From the NCBI GenBank assembly GCA_949296415.1, contig CASFQC010000003.1, positions 23,709 to 87,708 of the forward strand: 64,000 bases of DNA. Direction: 5' to 3'. The notes below the pieces were generated by a model. That model was not told where the DNA came from. It made no database searches and saw only the letters and a program-made list of their open reading frames with translations. The stretch's first letter is position 1; each line of letters begins with the position of its first letter. Both the position numbers and the translations under genes were made by a program. Source of the stretch: an uncultured Bacteroides sp. Its GTDB lineage: Bacteria; Bacteroidota; Bacteroidia; Bacteroidales; Bacteroidaceae. Shown here piece by piece: positions 16,649-25,958 of this stretch.

Positions 16649-18469
16649 TTATTGATAGGGATTCTTCGTCAGATTCGGATTGTTGTTGAGCCACTCCTGA
16701 TCCATGAAATTGTAGTAGTTCCTCAGTTGGAAATAGCGTGGATAAGGAGCCATATACGCCTTCTTTTTTTCAAAGACCCATTTCCCGTCCCTCGGATCTC
16801 CGGGCTGGTGTATAACATAGGGGAAAAGCACATACAATACGGCCTGGGGATTGTTCTCATCTCCGTTCCATATCTTGTGCGCCAGCCTCCACCGCTTCAG
16901 GTCCCACCAACGGTGGTTCTCAAAAGCGAACTCCACCCTACGCTCGCGTACTATGTCGTCCAGCGTGACGGAGGCGAGCGGCTGGATACCTGCCCGTTCG
17001 CGCACCTGATTGATATAGGTCACCGCTGCAGGGTCGCCTAGTTCCATGGCAGCCTCTGCGGCAATGAGCAGGATTTCCGCATACCTGAACTGCACGTACC
17101 ATACTTCGCTTCCGCGCGATATGGTTCCGGCAGAAGTCGTCTCGTCAAGATACTTGCGGATATTGAAACCGCTTTTGTTAATGTTGTTGTCACTGTTCTC
17201 CACCGGACCGTTCAGCGCGGTGATGACATTGCCTTCTTCATCCGTACTACCGCAAGTGCCGGTCTCCGTCTGCCATACGCCGTCCTTCAGATATTTCCTC
17301 CCTGCCTGGAACAGTACTTTCCCGCCTTTGAACTCCGCTCCGGGATAAACGACCGTTCCCCAGAGGCGGGCATCCTTACCGGCAAACGCATCTTCGGGAC
17401 TGTCGTAATACACATAATCCCCGTCCGGCCCGTTAGTCCGGATTGTCCCGTCACGGTTATCGGCATATTCGAAATCCTCCACCAGGTTCAGCACAGGTGT
17501 CATGACGCTTCCTCCCTGGTCTTCCTTAGCGGAAATCATAATGTTGTTTGTGGTAAACTGATGCGTCAGTCCCGGATACTTATAATCCGTAGCCCAAATC
17601 ACTTCCACATTATTTTCCTTGACGGTGACCGCGTTATAAAAGTTCCTGCCCTTGTCCTCCTCAGTGTCCTGCAACCGGTACTTGCCGCCCTCCATCACTT
17701 CCTTACAGGCCTGCAAGGCAATCTCATAATACCTTTCAGCTTCAGAAGCGTCAATGCCGATTTCCCCATTGGCTGTGCGTACAGGCTCTTCCATCAGACT
17801 GTTGTATCGGGCTATGGACGCCGCATAGAGCGCGGCCCGTGCCTTCAAAGCCAAGGCTGCCCACTTCGTAGCCCTTGCTGCATTGACGGAAGGTTCTTCG
17901 GGCAACATACCGTCTTCCACAATCTCCGTACATTCGCCAATCACATAGTCATAGGAATCTTTTTCAGTAGCCCTGGGCAACCGCAATGTCTCTATATCCA
18001 TCCCTGGCGTATATTCCATTACCTGATCGCCGACCAGCGGAATGCCGCCAAGCCCGCGTATGGTATTGAAATATGTCCACGCCCTCAGGAACCTGACTTC
18101 CCCTTCGAACCGCATCTTCTCCTCCACGCTCAGGCCGGAATTTCGGATACTTTGCAGCAACTGGTTGATATTCCGTATCAGAGTGTACGGATAGATGCGC
18201 CACAGGTCATCGGCAAAGCTTGCGGTCTGGTCCGGTCCTCCATTGGACAGGCAAGCCTCATCCAAACAAATAAACGAATTGCTGTCCTCCAGTTTCTGCC
18301 CCCATCTGGCACGGCCATATATGTTGGCCAGTGCAGACATTATCATTTTCGGGTCGCCGAACACATCCTCGTCAGAGAGCAACTGGTCAGGCTTCCTATC
18401 CAAAAAGCCTGAACAAGACACCAAAGCCATAAGTATGGCAGCAAAGCAAAAAAATCTATATGTTTTCAT
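16649..18469 (-). CDS. SusD/RagB-family nutrient-binding outer-membrane lipoprotein
   Basis: Surface lipoprotein that forms the lid over the SusC channel. The 606-residue product has a lipobox LVSC with cysteine at residue 19 and continues GFLDRKPDQLLSDEDVF, the usual SusD opening. The TPR-like helical core contains RFLRAWTYFNTIRGLGGIPL, typical of the family. The C-terminal segment has VRERRVEFAFENHRWWDLKRW, the conserved SusD C-terminal motif. It starts 4 bp after the susC stop, so translation is probably coupled. The partner SusC and the upstream sigma/anti-sigma pair define the locus. Confidence 0.95.
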   Translation of the reverse strand: MKTYRFFCFAAILMALVSCSGFLDRKPDQLLSDEDVFGDPKMIMSALANIYGRARWGQKLEDSNSFICLDEACLSNGGPDQTASFADDLWRIYPYTLIRNINQLLQSIRNSGLSVEEKMRFEGEVRFLRAWTYFNTIRGLGGIPLVGDQVMEYTPGMDIETLRLPRATEKDSYDYVIGECTEIVEDGMLPEEPSVNAARATKWAALALKARAALYAASIARYNSLMEEPVRTANGEIGIDASEAERYYEIALQACKEVMEGGKYRLQDTEEDKGRNFYNAVTVKENNVEVIWATDYKYPGLTHQFTTNNIMISAKEDQGGSVMTPVLNLVEDFEYADNRDGTIRTNGPDGDYVYYDSPEDAFAGKDARLWGTVVYPGAEFKGGKVLFQAGRKYLKDGVWQTETGTCGSTDEEGNVITALNGPVENSDNNINKSGFNIRKYLDETTSAGTISRGSEVWYVQFRYAEILLIAAEAAMELGDPAAVTYINQVRERAGIQPLASVTLDDIVRERRVEFAFENHRWWDLKRWRLAHKIWNGDENNPQAVLYVLFPYVIHQPGDPRDGKWVFEKKKAYMAPYPRYFQLRNYYNFMDQEWLNNNPNLTKNPYQ

Positions 18470-18473
18470 ACTT

Positions 18474-21400
18474 TCAGAATTTTATGTTAAAGCCCAAACT
18501 GATAAGTCTCGTAGTAGGATACTGCATGCCTGAGTTGGATACGACTTCCGGGTCTATCCCGTCTATGTTGGCCAGATAGAAAAGATTCTCCCCGGAAAGA
18601 TACAGACGTATGTTCTGTGCCCTCAACATCTTATTCACAGCTTCAGGCATCGTATACCCCAATTCAAAGTTTTTAAGTTTGATATATGTCACATTGTGTG
18701 TCCAAAAAGCACTCTTCCAGTAATTGCTATGGTCTCCGTTGCCGGCAAGCATGGTCGGGTATTTGCCCGGAATCAGCTCGCTTGCCGGATCCGAGGGGTC
18801 ACTCAGATGCCATTGGTCTTCCAACATGAACTGTGCGGAATTTCCACCGTTTGTAAAAGGTACACGTAATTCGCGGTCTTGAGTCCATGTCGTGCAACTG
18901 GCTCCCGTAAAATCCATGGCCCAATCAAAGCCCTTCCACTGAAAAGCGAAATTCAATCCGAAGTTAAGGGCCGGCAGACTTCCTTCCGTATATCCTATAG
19001 GACGCTGGTCAAGCTCGTTGATAATCTTGTCGCCATTCACATCCTTATACTTTATGTCACCCGGACGTAACGTCTTATTGCCCTGCCGGTCGTTGTCTAT
19101 GGGATAGGAAGCTATTTCTTCCCATGACTGGAATTGTCCGGCCACCTCATATCCCCAGCTGATGGAATTCATACGGTGGTGTTTTGAGTTCCGGTACTCA
19201 TCCCACGAGTTTCCGAAAATGGGCTTATACTGTTCCCAGTCAAAATGCCTCGAATAACTGAAATTGCCGCCGACCGAATACACGAAATCACCGGCAGAAT
19301 GATTCCACGTGACAGAACCGTCTATTCCCCTATGGACATCCGAGTTCAGATTCTCTTCAGGCAAATCAAATCCGGCTTCATCGGGGATAAGCACATCATA
19401 CCGGGAAGCGGGCAGCCCTGTACGCTTACGATGAAAGAAATCGAACGAGCCCATCAAATGGTTATTGAACAGTCCGAAATCTATCCCCACATCAAATATC
19501 TTGGCCTTAATCCAGGATATATTGGTGACCGGCAGGCTGCGCGGCTCAGCTCCGATGTAATATTCCCCATCAAGCACCGCACCGGTCTTGTCGTAATTAT
19601 ATCCGGAAAGGTAATCAAAAGCCGCATAACCATCCACGTTATCGTCGCCCAACAAGCCGTAGGAAGCTCGTATCTTGAAATCACTTACAACCGGAGACAG
19701 AAAGCTCCGTTTCCAGAAGTCTTCTTCCGAAATCCTCCATCCTGCGGAGACAGACGGGAACAATCCCCAACGATGGTCAGGAGGAAACTTCCAAGACCCG
19801 TCATAACGGGCAGACACTTCCAGCAAATATTTCTGCGCGTAATTATAATGGACCCTACCGATGTAGCCTAACCTTGCCTCGGTCATATCGCCATGATCGT
19901 CAAACGAGTCCATCATCTGATAGTCGAACAGATGCAATGAATTGGAGACCGGGACGCCATGCATGTCAAAATAGGGATTGACTTTCTTGAACGACTCCAC
20001 ACTGGCCACCGCATCAATCCCATGCAAGCCGAAAGTCCTGTTATAGGTAAGCTGTATCTGTCCCTTTATCTCTTCCTTACGGTATACGGTTCTCTTCAGG
20101 ACGGGATTGTCCATGCTGAAAAGAACAGGATAAGTATCCGTATTCTCATCATATCCGTACAACTTGTACGTGTTCTCCTGTGTGTCCGAGTACTTCTGTG
20201 AATAAAAATAAGAAAAGAGACCTTTCAGCTTCAATCCTTTCAACAGTTCATATTCCGCCGTGACATTCAGCTGGGCCACCCGATACGTTTCTTCCGACCG
20301 TCCGGACACATCATAATTCAGTATGGCAAAGTTACTGTCCCCGTAGGTGGAAGTCTGGGCCGGATACTTCGGATTGTCATTGGCATACGGACGGACCGTA
20401 GGCAGATTCCTATACAAGCCTAAGAATGGAGCCTTAATGTCATCCCCAGGAACGCCGGGATGCTTCTTCTGCTCAATGCGTCCGCTGAATTGCGCTCCTA
20501 TTTTCAACCTGTCAGACACATCCGCCTCTATATTCAACTGGACATTAGTCCGATTGAAATTGCCGTAATTCACAACGACAGACTCCTGTATTGTATTGCT
20601 TACACCCATATAGTAACGGATTCTGTCCGAACCTCCCGAAATATTGGCGCCCACGTAAGACTGGGCACTTGTCCGGAAAATGTAATCATACCAGTCAAAG
20701 GGCCGGTAACCTTTTTCCGTTCCCTGTTCCCACTTCCGCAAATCCTCCTTAGTATAACGCGGACTCCGGTTCCCTGTAATGGCGTCGGACTGCATGTAAC
20801 TCCTCACGTAAGTCACAGCGTCAGCCGGTCTCGGATATTGCAGCATAGACTGCCAGCCATAACGGGCGTTAATGTTGACTGTATTCCGGCTCTTCAGCTT
20901 GCCTTTCTTTGTAGTCACCACAATAACTCCGTTTGCAGCCTGCAAGCCGTATATGGCGGCAGAGGCATCTTTCAACACAGATATGGACTCTATATCGTTA
21001 TAGTCAATCTGATTGAACTGGCCCTCATTCTGCTGCACGCCGTCAATGACAAAAAGTGGCGTACCCATGTTACGGATACTGATTTTGGTGGTAGCGCCTG
21101 GTCCGTGAGAACCGTCATCCGACCGGAAATTCAGCCCCGCCACCTTTCCGGCCAAGGCTCCGGAGGTGACCGGAGAAGAAGAACGAGCGATTGCCTTGGA
21201 TTGTACCGTGCTGATGGCTCCTGTCAGCGTAGGTTTCTTCATCCCTGTGCCATAACCGGTGATGACCAACTCATCCAACACATTATTGTCCGCCACCAGA
21301 CGTACACGCAGATTGGAATTTCCGTCTACAGTGACGCTCCGAGGCAGAAAGCCCACATAGGATATTTCCAAGACATCCCCCCGGGCGCTTCTTATCTCAA

Positions 21401-21914
21401 AAGCCCCATACATATCTGATACGGCGCCAATGTCTGTACCCTTCAGCTTGATGCTTGCACCGACCAAGGGTTCCCCGGTCTCGTCCATAACTACGCCTTT
21501 CACTTGAACCTGCTGCCGGTCCGTACCTTGTCCCGCATTGTCGGTGTCTGAAGCGGAAGTTCCTTTCCGGAACAAAGTCACCTGATTTTTGACAACGGTA
21601 TAAGCCAGCCGTGTATGTCTCAATATCTTATCCAATATGTCCGGCAAGCTTTTCTGCTTTTCCTGTACCGTTATCCGTTCTTCCAGCATTGGCCTGACGC
21701 TATCCGAATACAGGAAGACATATTCACTGTCTGCTTCAATTTGTTTCAGCACATCTCCTATGGTTCCATCTTTTATGCTGACAGACAGCAAGGTGTCATA
21801 TCTTCCTTGCGCGCTTACTCCACAAGTGCACAGAACCAATGTCCATAAGATGACAAGCCGAACGGCATAACATTTTTTATCAAACCGTTCTTTCGCACAA
21901 AACTGATTATTCAT
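18474..21914 (-). CDS. SusC/RagA-family TonB-dependent outer-membrane transporter with N-terminal STN domain
   Basis: Outer-membrane importer energised by TonB. After a signal peptide ending near VSAQ (residue about 36), residues about 43-115 form an STN (secretin/TonB N-terminal) domain, which in other systems contacts the FecR-type anti-sigma factor. Then comes the carboxypeptidase-like repeat (VKGVVMDETGEPLVGASIKLKG), the TonB plug (LDELVITGYG, LFVIDGVQQ, ISVLKDASAAIYG) and a large barrel ending in F. At 1146 residues it is full length for a sigma-regulated SusC. It follows FecR by 136 bp, a gap that holds a strong hairpin. The STN domain plus FecR and ECF sigma strongly suggests trans-envelope signalling of substrate uptake. 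Confidence 0.96.
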   Translation of the reverse strand: MNNQFCAKERFDKKCYAVRLVILWTLVLCTCGVSAQGRYDTLLSVSIKDGTIGDVLKQIEADSEYVFLYSDSVRPMLEERITVQEKQKSLPDILDKILRHTRLAYTVVKNQVTLFRKGTSASDTDNAGQGTDRQQVQVKGVVMDETGEPLVGASIKLKGTDIGAVSDMYGAFEIRSARGDVLEISYVGFLPRSVTVDGNSNLRVRLVADNNVLDELVITGYGTGMKKPTLTGAISTVQSKAIARSSSPVTSGALAGKVAGLNFRSDDGSHGPGATTKISIRNMGTPLFVIDGVQQNEGQFNQIDYNDIESISVLKDASAAIYGLQAANGVIVVTTKKGKLKSRNTVNINARYGWQSMLQYPRPADAVTYVRSYMQSDAITGNRSPRYTKEDLRKWEQGTEKGYRPFDWYDYIFRTSAQSYVGANISGGSDRIRYYMGVSNTIQESVVVNYGNFNRTNVQLNIEADVSDRLKIGAQFSGRIEQKKHPGVPGDDIKAPFLGLYRNLPTVRPYANDNPKYPAQTSTYGDSNFAILNYDVSGRSEETYRVAQLNVTAEYELLKGLKLKGLFSYFYSQKYSDTQENTYKLYGYDENTDTYPVLFSMDNPVLKRTVYRKEEIKGQIQLTYNRTFGLHGIDAVASVESFKKVNPYFDMHGVPVSNSLHLFDYQMMDSFDDHGDMTEARLGYIGRVHYNYAQKYLLEVSARYDGSWKFPPDHRWGLFPSVSAGWRISEEDFWKRSFLSPVVSDFKIRASYGLLGDDNVDGYAAFDYLSGYNYDKTGAVLDGEYYIGAEPRSLPVTNISWIKAKIFDVGIDFGLFNNHLMGSFDFFHRKRTGLPASRYDVLIPDEAGFDLPEENLNSDVHRGIDGSVTWNHSAGDFVYSVGGNFSYSRHFDWEQYKPIFGNSWDEYRNSKHHRMNSISWGYEVAGQFQSWEEIASYPIDNDRQGNKTLRPGDIKYKDVNGDKIINELDQRPIGYTEGSLPALNFGLNFAFQWKGFDWAMDFTGASCTTWTQDRELRVPFTNGGNSAQFMLEDQWHLSDPSDPASELIPGKYPTMLAGNGDHSNYWKSAFWTHNVTYIKLKNFELGYTMPEAVNKMLRAQNIRLYLSGENLFYLANIDGIDPEVVSNSGMQYPTTRLISLGFNIKF

Positions 21915-21966
21915 ACTTTTGCATTAGATTTTGGATTTTTTACTGATGAATTTAAAGTCTCTCGCC

Positions 21967-21998
21967 GAGCCGGATAATATGCCCCTATTATTCGGCTC
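21967..21998. repeat. 12-bp stem-loop between fecR and susC
   Basis: GAGCCGGATAAT (21967-21978) and ATTATTCGGCTC (21987-21998) pair with a single G-T wobble around an 8-bp loop. On the plus strand it is followed by TTTGTTTTTCTT, but transcription of the locus is on the minus strand. On that strand it sits inside the fecR-susC spacer, where it could attenuate read-through or protect the susC message. Confidence 0.65.
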
Positions 21999-22050
21999 TT
22001 TGTTTTTCTTACTGTTCTTGTTCCATAGGCAAAATATTTGAAAATCAACA

Positions 22051-23220
22051 CTAATGTTTTTGGGTTATGAGGATGCCGCCACCACACCGCACGAATGTGA
22101 CGGGAAGCACTTTTGCAATATTTTCCAACGTAATGTCCAAATCAGGAAACAGGACTATTTTCCCGCTGCATTTCAATTCCCGCATGCCTTCTTCCAGCCG
22201 GATATCCACATCATAATAGCGGGACAGCTTGCGGACTATCGCGGAAAGGGGCTGGCTTTTAACGGTCAACAGACCATCTTTCCAACAAATGTAATCATCG
22301 GCATTGACCCGAGAGGTAAAACATGAGTCCTTCTCCGCCGAGAACATTTCATCCGGCTCCAGAAAAACCGGATGATGCAACCGGGAAGAACTTATTTTCA
22401 CCTTACCTTGAGCCAACACAAGCGAGTGGGTGTCTTCTCCTTTATAAGCCGACACGTCAAACCGTGTGCCCAACACATGAATGTCAAAGCGGCAAGTGCG
22501 CACAACGAAAGGGACATGCCTGTCTTCCGCCACTTCGACATATGCCTCACCGGTAATGACCTCCATTTCCCTTTCATGGGACTTGAAGCGGGCCGGATAG
22601 TCCAACGCGGTCTCCGAGTTGACCCATACCTTTGTCCCATCCTCAAAAGACATAAAAAAGGTTTTCCCCCGAGGAACAACCAACACATGCCTCTCATGCC
22701 GCCCTACAGAAATGAGCCGGCGCTCCGCGCCCTTTCTGCAGGAAAGCCCCGTTGCCGCATACTGCAAGCCTCCGTCAGACTCTACAGGCAGCATCTGTCC
22801 GTCTGCCAGGACAACGGTCACATTGTCTGCCTGCAACAGACTGTCGACATTGACAGACGACTTCAAGTCCGTACAAGGGACTGAGGGGAAAGCTATCCAT
22901 AACACACTTATGAGAACAGCCACACATGCGGCGAAAGAGGCCGCATATCTCCAATCTCTGACCAGACGCCTTCTCCTTATCTTCCGCTTGATACGCAGCC
23001 ACAACTCTTGTCTTTCCGCTGCAGTATATACATAATTGTTCAGCCTTATGCCTTCCATCAGGCGGACAGCCTCAAGCAGAACCGGCCTCCGTTCCGGGCA
23101 TTCGTTCAAGAATCCCTCCCAAAACAGACGGTCTTCCTCATCCGCAAGCAGTCTCCATCGCAGGAATTTTTCGTCCTTCAGGAAATCGGCCGGCTGATAA
23201 TCCTTATATGAGTCTTGCAT
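22051..23220 (-). CDS. FecR-type anti-sigma factor
   Basis: Inner-membrane regulator that holds the cognate ECF sigma factor and senses the SusC transporter. The 389-residue protein has a cytosolic N-terminal part of about 90 residues ending in a basic run, a membrane segment at about 92-112, then the periplasmic FecR domain (VPRGKTFFMSFEDGTKVWVNSETALDYPARF near 185-215, GEAYVEVAED near 230). The C-terminal 70 residues (LSAIVRKLSRYYDVDIRLEEG) form the DUF4974/STN-like domain. It starts 93 bp after the sigma gene and precedes susC by 136 bp. The layout is that of classic Bacteroides sigma/anti-sigma Sus systems. Confidence 0.93.
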   Translation of the reverse strand: MQDSYKDYQPADFLKDEKFLRWRLLADEEDRLFWEGFLNECPERRPVLLEAVRLMEGIRLNNYVYTAAERQELWLRIKRKIRRRRLVRDWRYAASFAACVAVLISVLWIAFPSVPCTDLKSSVNVDSLLQADNVTVVLADGQMLPVESDGGLQYAATGLSCRKGAERRLISVGRHERHVLVVPRGKTFFMSFEDGTKVWVNSETALDYPARFKSHEREMEVITGEAYVEVAEDRHVPFVVRTCRFDIHVLGTRFDVSAYKGEDTHSLVLAQGKVKISSSRLHHPVFLEPDEMFSAEKDSCFTSRVNADDYICWKDGLLTVKSQPLSAIVRKLSRYYDVDIRLEEGMRELKCSGKIVLFPDLDITLENIAKVLPVTFVRCGGGILITQKH

Positions 23221-23313
23221 AGTCTCCTTCTTTTTGACATATATGAATAAAGACGATGCAAAACGATTTTTGTAATCGCTTTCTGACGGGAAAATGCGGA
23301 AATTCTTTTTCCG

Positions 23314-23868
23314 TCAGATGGCAGCCATATAGAAACGGGAAAAAGACATGCAAAGCAGGAGGAACAGGAAATCGGCTTCCTGCTCACGCATCTTCCGCAT
23401 GGCTTTGAAAATAAGATTGCGCGCGCTTTGGGGAGTAATGTCAAGCAGCTGCGCTATTTCCTCATAGCTCATATCCTGGGCAAACCGCAGATATACGGCC
23501 TCTCTCTGTCTGTCAGTAAGCATATCCAACAACTTTTCCACCTTACAGATGACAGCCCTTTTATCTTCACGGGCTATCATCCGGTCCAGTATGGTCACTC
23601 TGATGGAAAACGCGTTTCTGTATTCCTCTATGCCGTCGGTCCGTACGGCATTTTTCGTCAGGTCCAACAACCTGTTCTTCAGCATCCGGAACAGGTAATA
23701 TTTCATGTTCTCCACCTTCTCCAGTTCTTTGGGCTTCAGAGAAAGTTTATAGAAGACATCCTGAATGGCGTCTTTGATAAGCTCGTGCGGAAAGCCCAGG
23801 CCAATGCCATAAGACAAAAGGTCATTGACATACCGGTTGTATATTCCCGCTACATACGACATCCCCAT
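23314..23868 (-). CDS. ECF RNA polymerase sigma factor
   Basis: Extracytoplasmic-function sigma-70 protein likely to drive the downstream SusCD locus. I start it at ATG 23868 (MGMSYVAGIYNRYV), giving 184 residues; the frame remains open to an ATG at 23940 inside the ABC-F gene, but that adds a non-conserved G/R-rich leader. Region 2 is about residues 12-80 (AIQDVFYKLSLKPKELEKV, YYLFRMLKNRLLDL). Region 4 is about residues 118-165 with LTDRQREAVYLRFAQDMSYEEIAQLLDITPQSARN-type helix-turn-helix. It starts 23 bp after the ABC-F stop on the same strand, so read-through from that gene is possible. Confidence 0.9.
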   Translation of the reverse strand: MGMSYVAGIYNRYVNDLLSYGIGLGFPHELIKDAIQDVFYKLSLKPKELEKVENMKYYLFRMLKNRLLDLTKNAVRTDGIEEYRNAFSIRVTILDRMIAREDKRAVICKVEKLLDMLTDRQREAVYLRFAQDMSYEEIAQLLDITPQSARNLIFKAMRKMREQEADFLFLLLCMSFSRFYMAAI

Positions 23869-23891
23869 ACCGTCCGGATTTTTGCAGTGCC

Positions 23892-25874
23892 TCACGCTTT
23901 TCCCTTCTCTTCCTCCAGTGCCAGCCCGGCCTCTTCCCATTCCTCCATCACTTTGTCCAGTTGCTGTTTCAGACGGGTGTGCTGCTCATACAGGCTCATG
24001 TCGGCCGCACCTTCGGGAGTGGCCATCTTCTGCTCCAGTATGGCGATGGCCGATTCGGTCTGGGCTATTTCGGCCTCACAGTCGGCCATGCGGCGTTCCA
24101 GCCTTTTCAGACGTTTGTTCTGCTCCTTCTGTTCCTCATATGACAGGCGGCGCAAGGCTTTCTTTTCGTCTGCCGCATCCGCCGGAGCTGCAACGGAGGC
24201 CTGTTTCCGGTTGTCGGCCACGAAGTAACGGTCCAGACGCTCATCCCCCTCCGAAGCTTCCGTCCCGGCATTCTTGCTGCGCAGGAAGTCGTATATGCCG
24301 CCCAGATGTTCCTTCACCAGCCCGCCGCCGAACTCGTAGACCTTGCTTACCAGCCCGTCCAGGAAGTCGCGGTCGTGGCTCACCAGAATGACGGTGCCCT
24401 CGAAGTTGCGTATGGCTTCCTTCAGCACGTCCTTGGAACGCATGTCCAGATGGTTGGTGGGTTCGTCCAGTATGAGGAAGTTCACCGGTTCCAGCAGCAG
24501 CTTTATCATGGCCAGACGGGTACGCTCGCCGCCGCTGAGCACCTTCACTTTCTTGTCCGACGCTTCACCTCCGAACATGAAGGCTCCCAATATGTCGCGT
24601 ATCTTCAGACGTATGTCGCCCACAGCCACGCGGTCAATGGTGTCGAACACGGTAAGGCTCTCGTCGAGCAGCTGGGCCTGGTTTTGCGCGAAGTAGCCTA
24701 TCTGCACGTTGTGTCCCAGGGTGAGGCGTCCGGTGTAGTCGGCTATCTGCCCCATGATGCACTTCACCAGGGTAGACTTGCCTTCGCCGTTCTTGCCCAC
24801 AAAGGCCACTTTGTCGCCCCGGTTGATGGTGAGGTTCACGTCGTGGAACACCACGTGGTTTCCGTAAGCCTTGGCCACGTCCTCGCAGATGACAGGATAG
24901 TTGCCGCTGCGGCTGCTGCAGGTAAACTTCAGACGCAAGGATGAGTTGTCTTCCTCGTCCACCTCGATGCGTTCCAGCTTCTCCAACTGCTTGATGCGGC
25001 TCTGCACCTGCACGGCCTTGGTGGCTTTGTAGCGGAAGCGTTCGATGAAGGCTTCGGTGTCTTCTATCAGCTTCTGCTGGTTCTCGTAGGCACGGAGCTG
25101 CTGCTCGCGGCGTTCGCGGCGCAGACGCACAAAGTCGTCGTACTTCACCTTATAGTCGTAAATGTGTCCGCAGGATATCTCTATGGTCCTTGTGGTGACG
25201 TTGTTCAGGAAGGCGCGGTCGTGGCTCACCAGCACCACGGCGTTGGCCCGTGTGGCCAGGAACTGTTCCAGCCACTGTATGCTCTCTATGTCCAGATGGT
25301 TGGTAGGCTCGTCCAGCAGCAGCACGTCGGGTCTCTGCAGCAGGAGCTTGGCCAGCTCTATGCGCATGCGCCACCCGCCGGAGAACTCCGATGTGGGGCG
25401 GTCAAAGTCCGAACGCAGGAATCCCAGCCCCTGCAAGGTGCGCTCTATCTCGGCCTGATAATTGGTCCCGCCCATCATAAGGAAACGGTCGTTTTCGCGG
25501 GTAAAGCGGTCTATCAGGTTCCGGTAGTCCTCGCTCTCGTAATCGGTACGTTCGGCCATCTCGCGGCCCATGCGGTCTATGTCGGCCTGCATCTCCCTGA
25601 TGTGGTCAAAGGCCAGCTCGGCCTCCTGCATCACGGTGCGGCTGTCGGCCAGCTTCATCACCTGGGGCAGGTAGCCTATGGTGCAGTCCTTGGGCATGGA
25701 CACTGTGCCTGCCGTGGGCTGCTGCAGCCCGGCCAGTATCTTCAGCATGGTGCTCTTGCCCGCGCCGTTCTTGCCCACCAGGGCTATGCGGTCTTTCTTG
25801 TTTATCACATAGGATACGTCCTCAAACAGGGGTGTGGCGTTGAACTCCACCTTTAGTCCTTCTACAGAAATCAT
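23892..25874 (-). CDS. ABC-F family ATP-binding protein (Uup/EttA-like)
   Basis: Soluble ATPase with two ABC domains and no membrane part; members act on the ribosome. Domain 1 has Walker A GKNGAGKST near residue 35 and signature FSGGWRMR with LLLDEPTNHLD. A charged linker (about 240-300, RRERREQQLRAYENQQKLI) is the P-site tRNA interaction motif region. Domain 2 has GKNGEGKST and LSGGERTRLA with LILDEPTNHLDM. The C-terminal 70 residues (about 570-650) form a coiled coil, as in Uup. At 660 residues it is normal. It is probably a housekeeping translation factor rather than a resistance protein, although sequence alone does not exclude that. Confidence 0.92.
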   Translation of the reverse strand: MISVEGLKVEFNATPLFEDVSYVINKKDRIALVGKNGAGKSTMLKILAGLQQPTAGTVSMPKDCTIGYLPQVMKLADSRTVMQEAELAFDHIREMQADIDRMGREMAERTDYESEDYRNLIDRFTRENDRFLMMGGTNYQAEIERTLQGLGFLRSDFDRPTSEFSGGWRMRIELAKLLLQRPDVLLLDEPTNHLDIESIQWLEQFLATRANAVVLVSHDRAFLNNVTTRTIEISCGHIYDYKVKYDDFVRLRRERREQQLRAYENQQKLIEDTEAFIERFRYKATKAVQVQSRIKQLEKLERIEVDEEDNSSLRLKFTCSSRSGNYPVICEDVAKAYGNHVVFHDVNLTINRGDKVAFVGKNGEGKSTLVKCIMGQIADYTGRLTLGHNVQIGYFAQNQAQLLDESLTVFDTIDRVAVGDIRLKIRDILGAFMFGGEASDKKVKVLSGGERTRLAMIKLLLEPVNFLILDEPTNHLDMRSKDVLKEAIRNFEGTVILVSHDRDFLDGLVSKVYEFGGGLVKEHLGGIYDFLRSKNAGTEASEGDERLDRYFVADNRKQASVAAPADAADEKKALRRLSYEEQKEQNKRLKRLERRMADCEAEIAQTESAIAILEQKMATPEGAADMSLYEQHTRLKQQLDKVMEEWEEAGLALEEEKGKA

Positions 25875-25899
25875 ACGGATATTACTCTTTTATGAAGCG

Positions 25900-25907
25900 C
25901 AAAGGTA
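25900..25907 (-). promoter_or_regulatory. Candidate -7 box for the ABC-F gene
   Basis: Minus-strand TACCTTTG matches TAnnTTTG, 26 bp ahead of the ATG, implying a leader of about 20 nt. Confidence 0.45.
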
Positions 25908-25958
25908 GTGATTTTTTCGGAGAAATGTTCCTGACAGCCGGCTTCTGCCTATGTCGGC

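Noticed and set aside
21967-22010. Plus-strand intrinsic terminator
   Set aside because: It has the stem and T-run, but no plus-strand gene leads into it; the locus is transcribed the other way.
23868-23940. Sigma factor start at 23940
   Set aside because: The extra 24 residues are G/R/K-rich, overlap the ABC-F coding end and do not resemble region 1.2/2 of ECF sigma factors.
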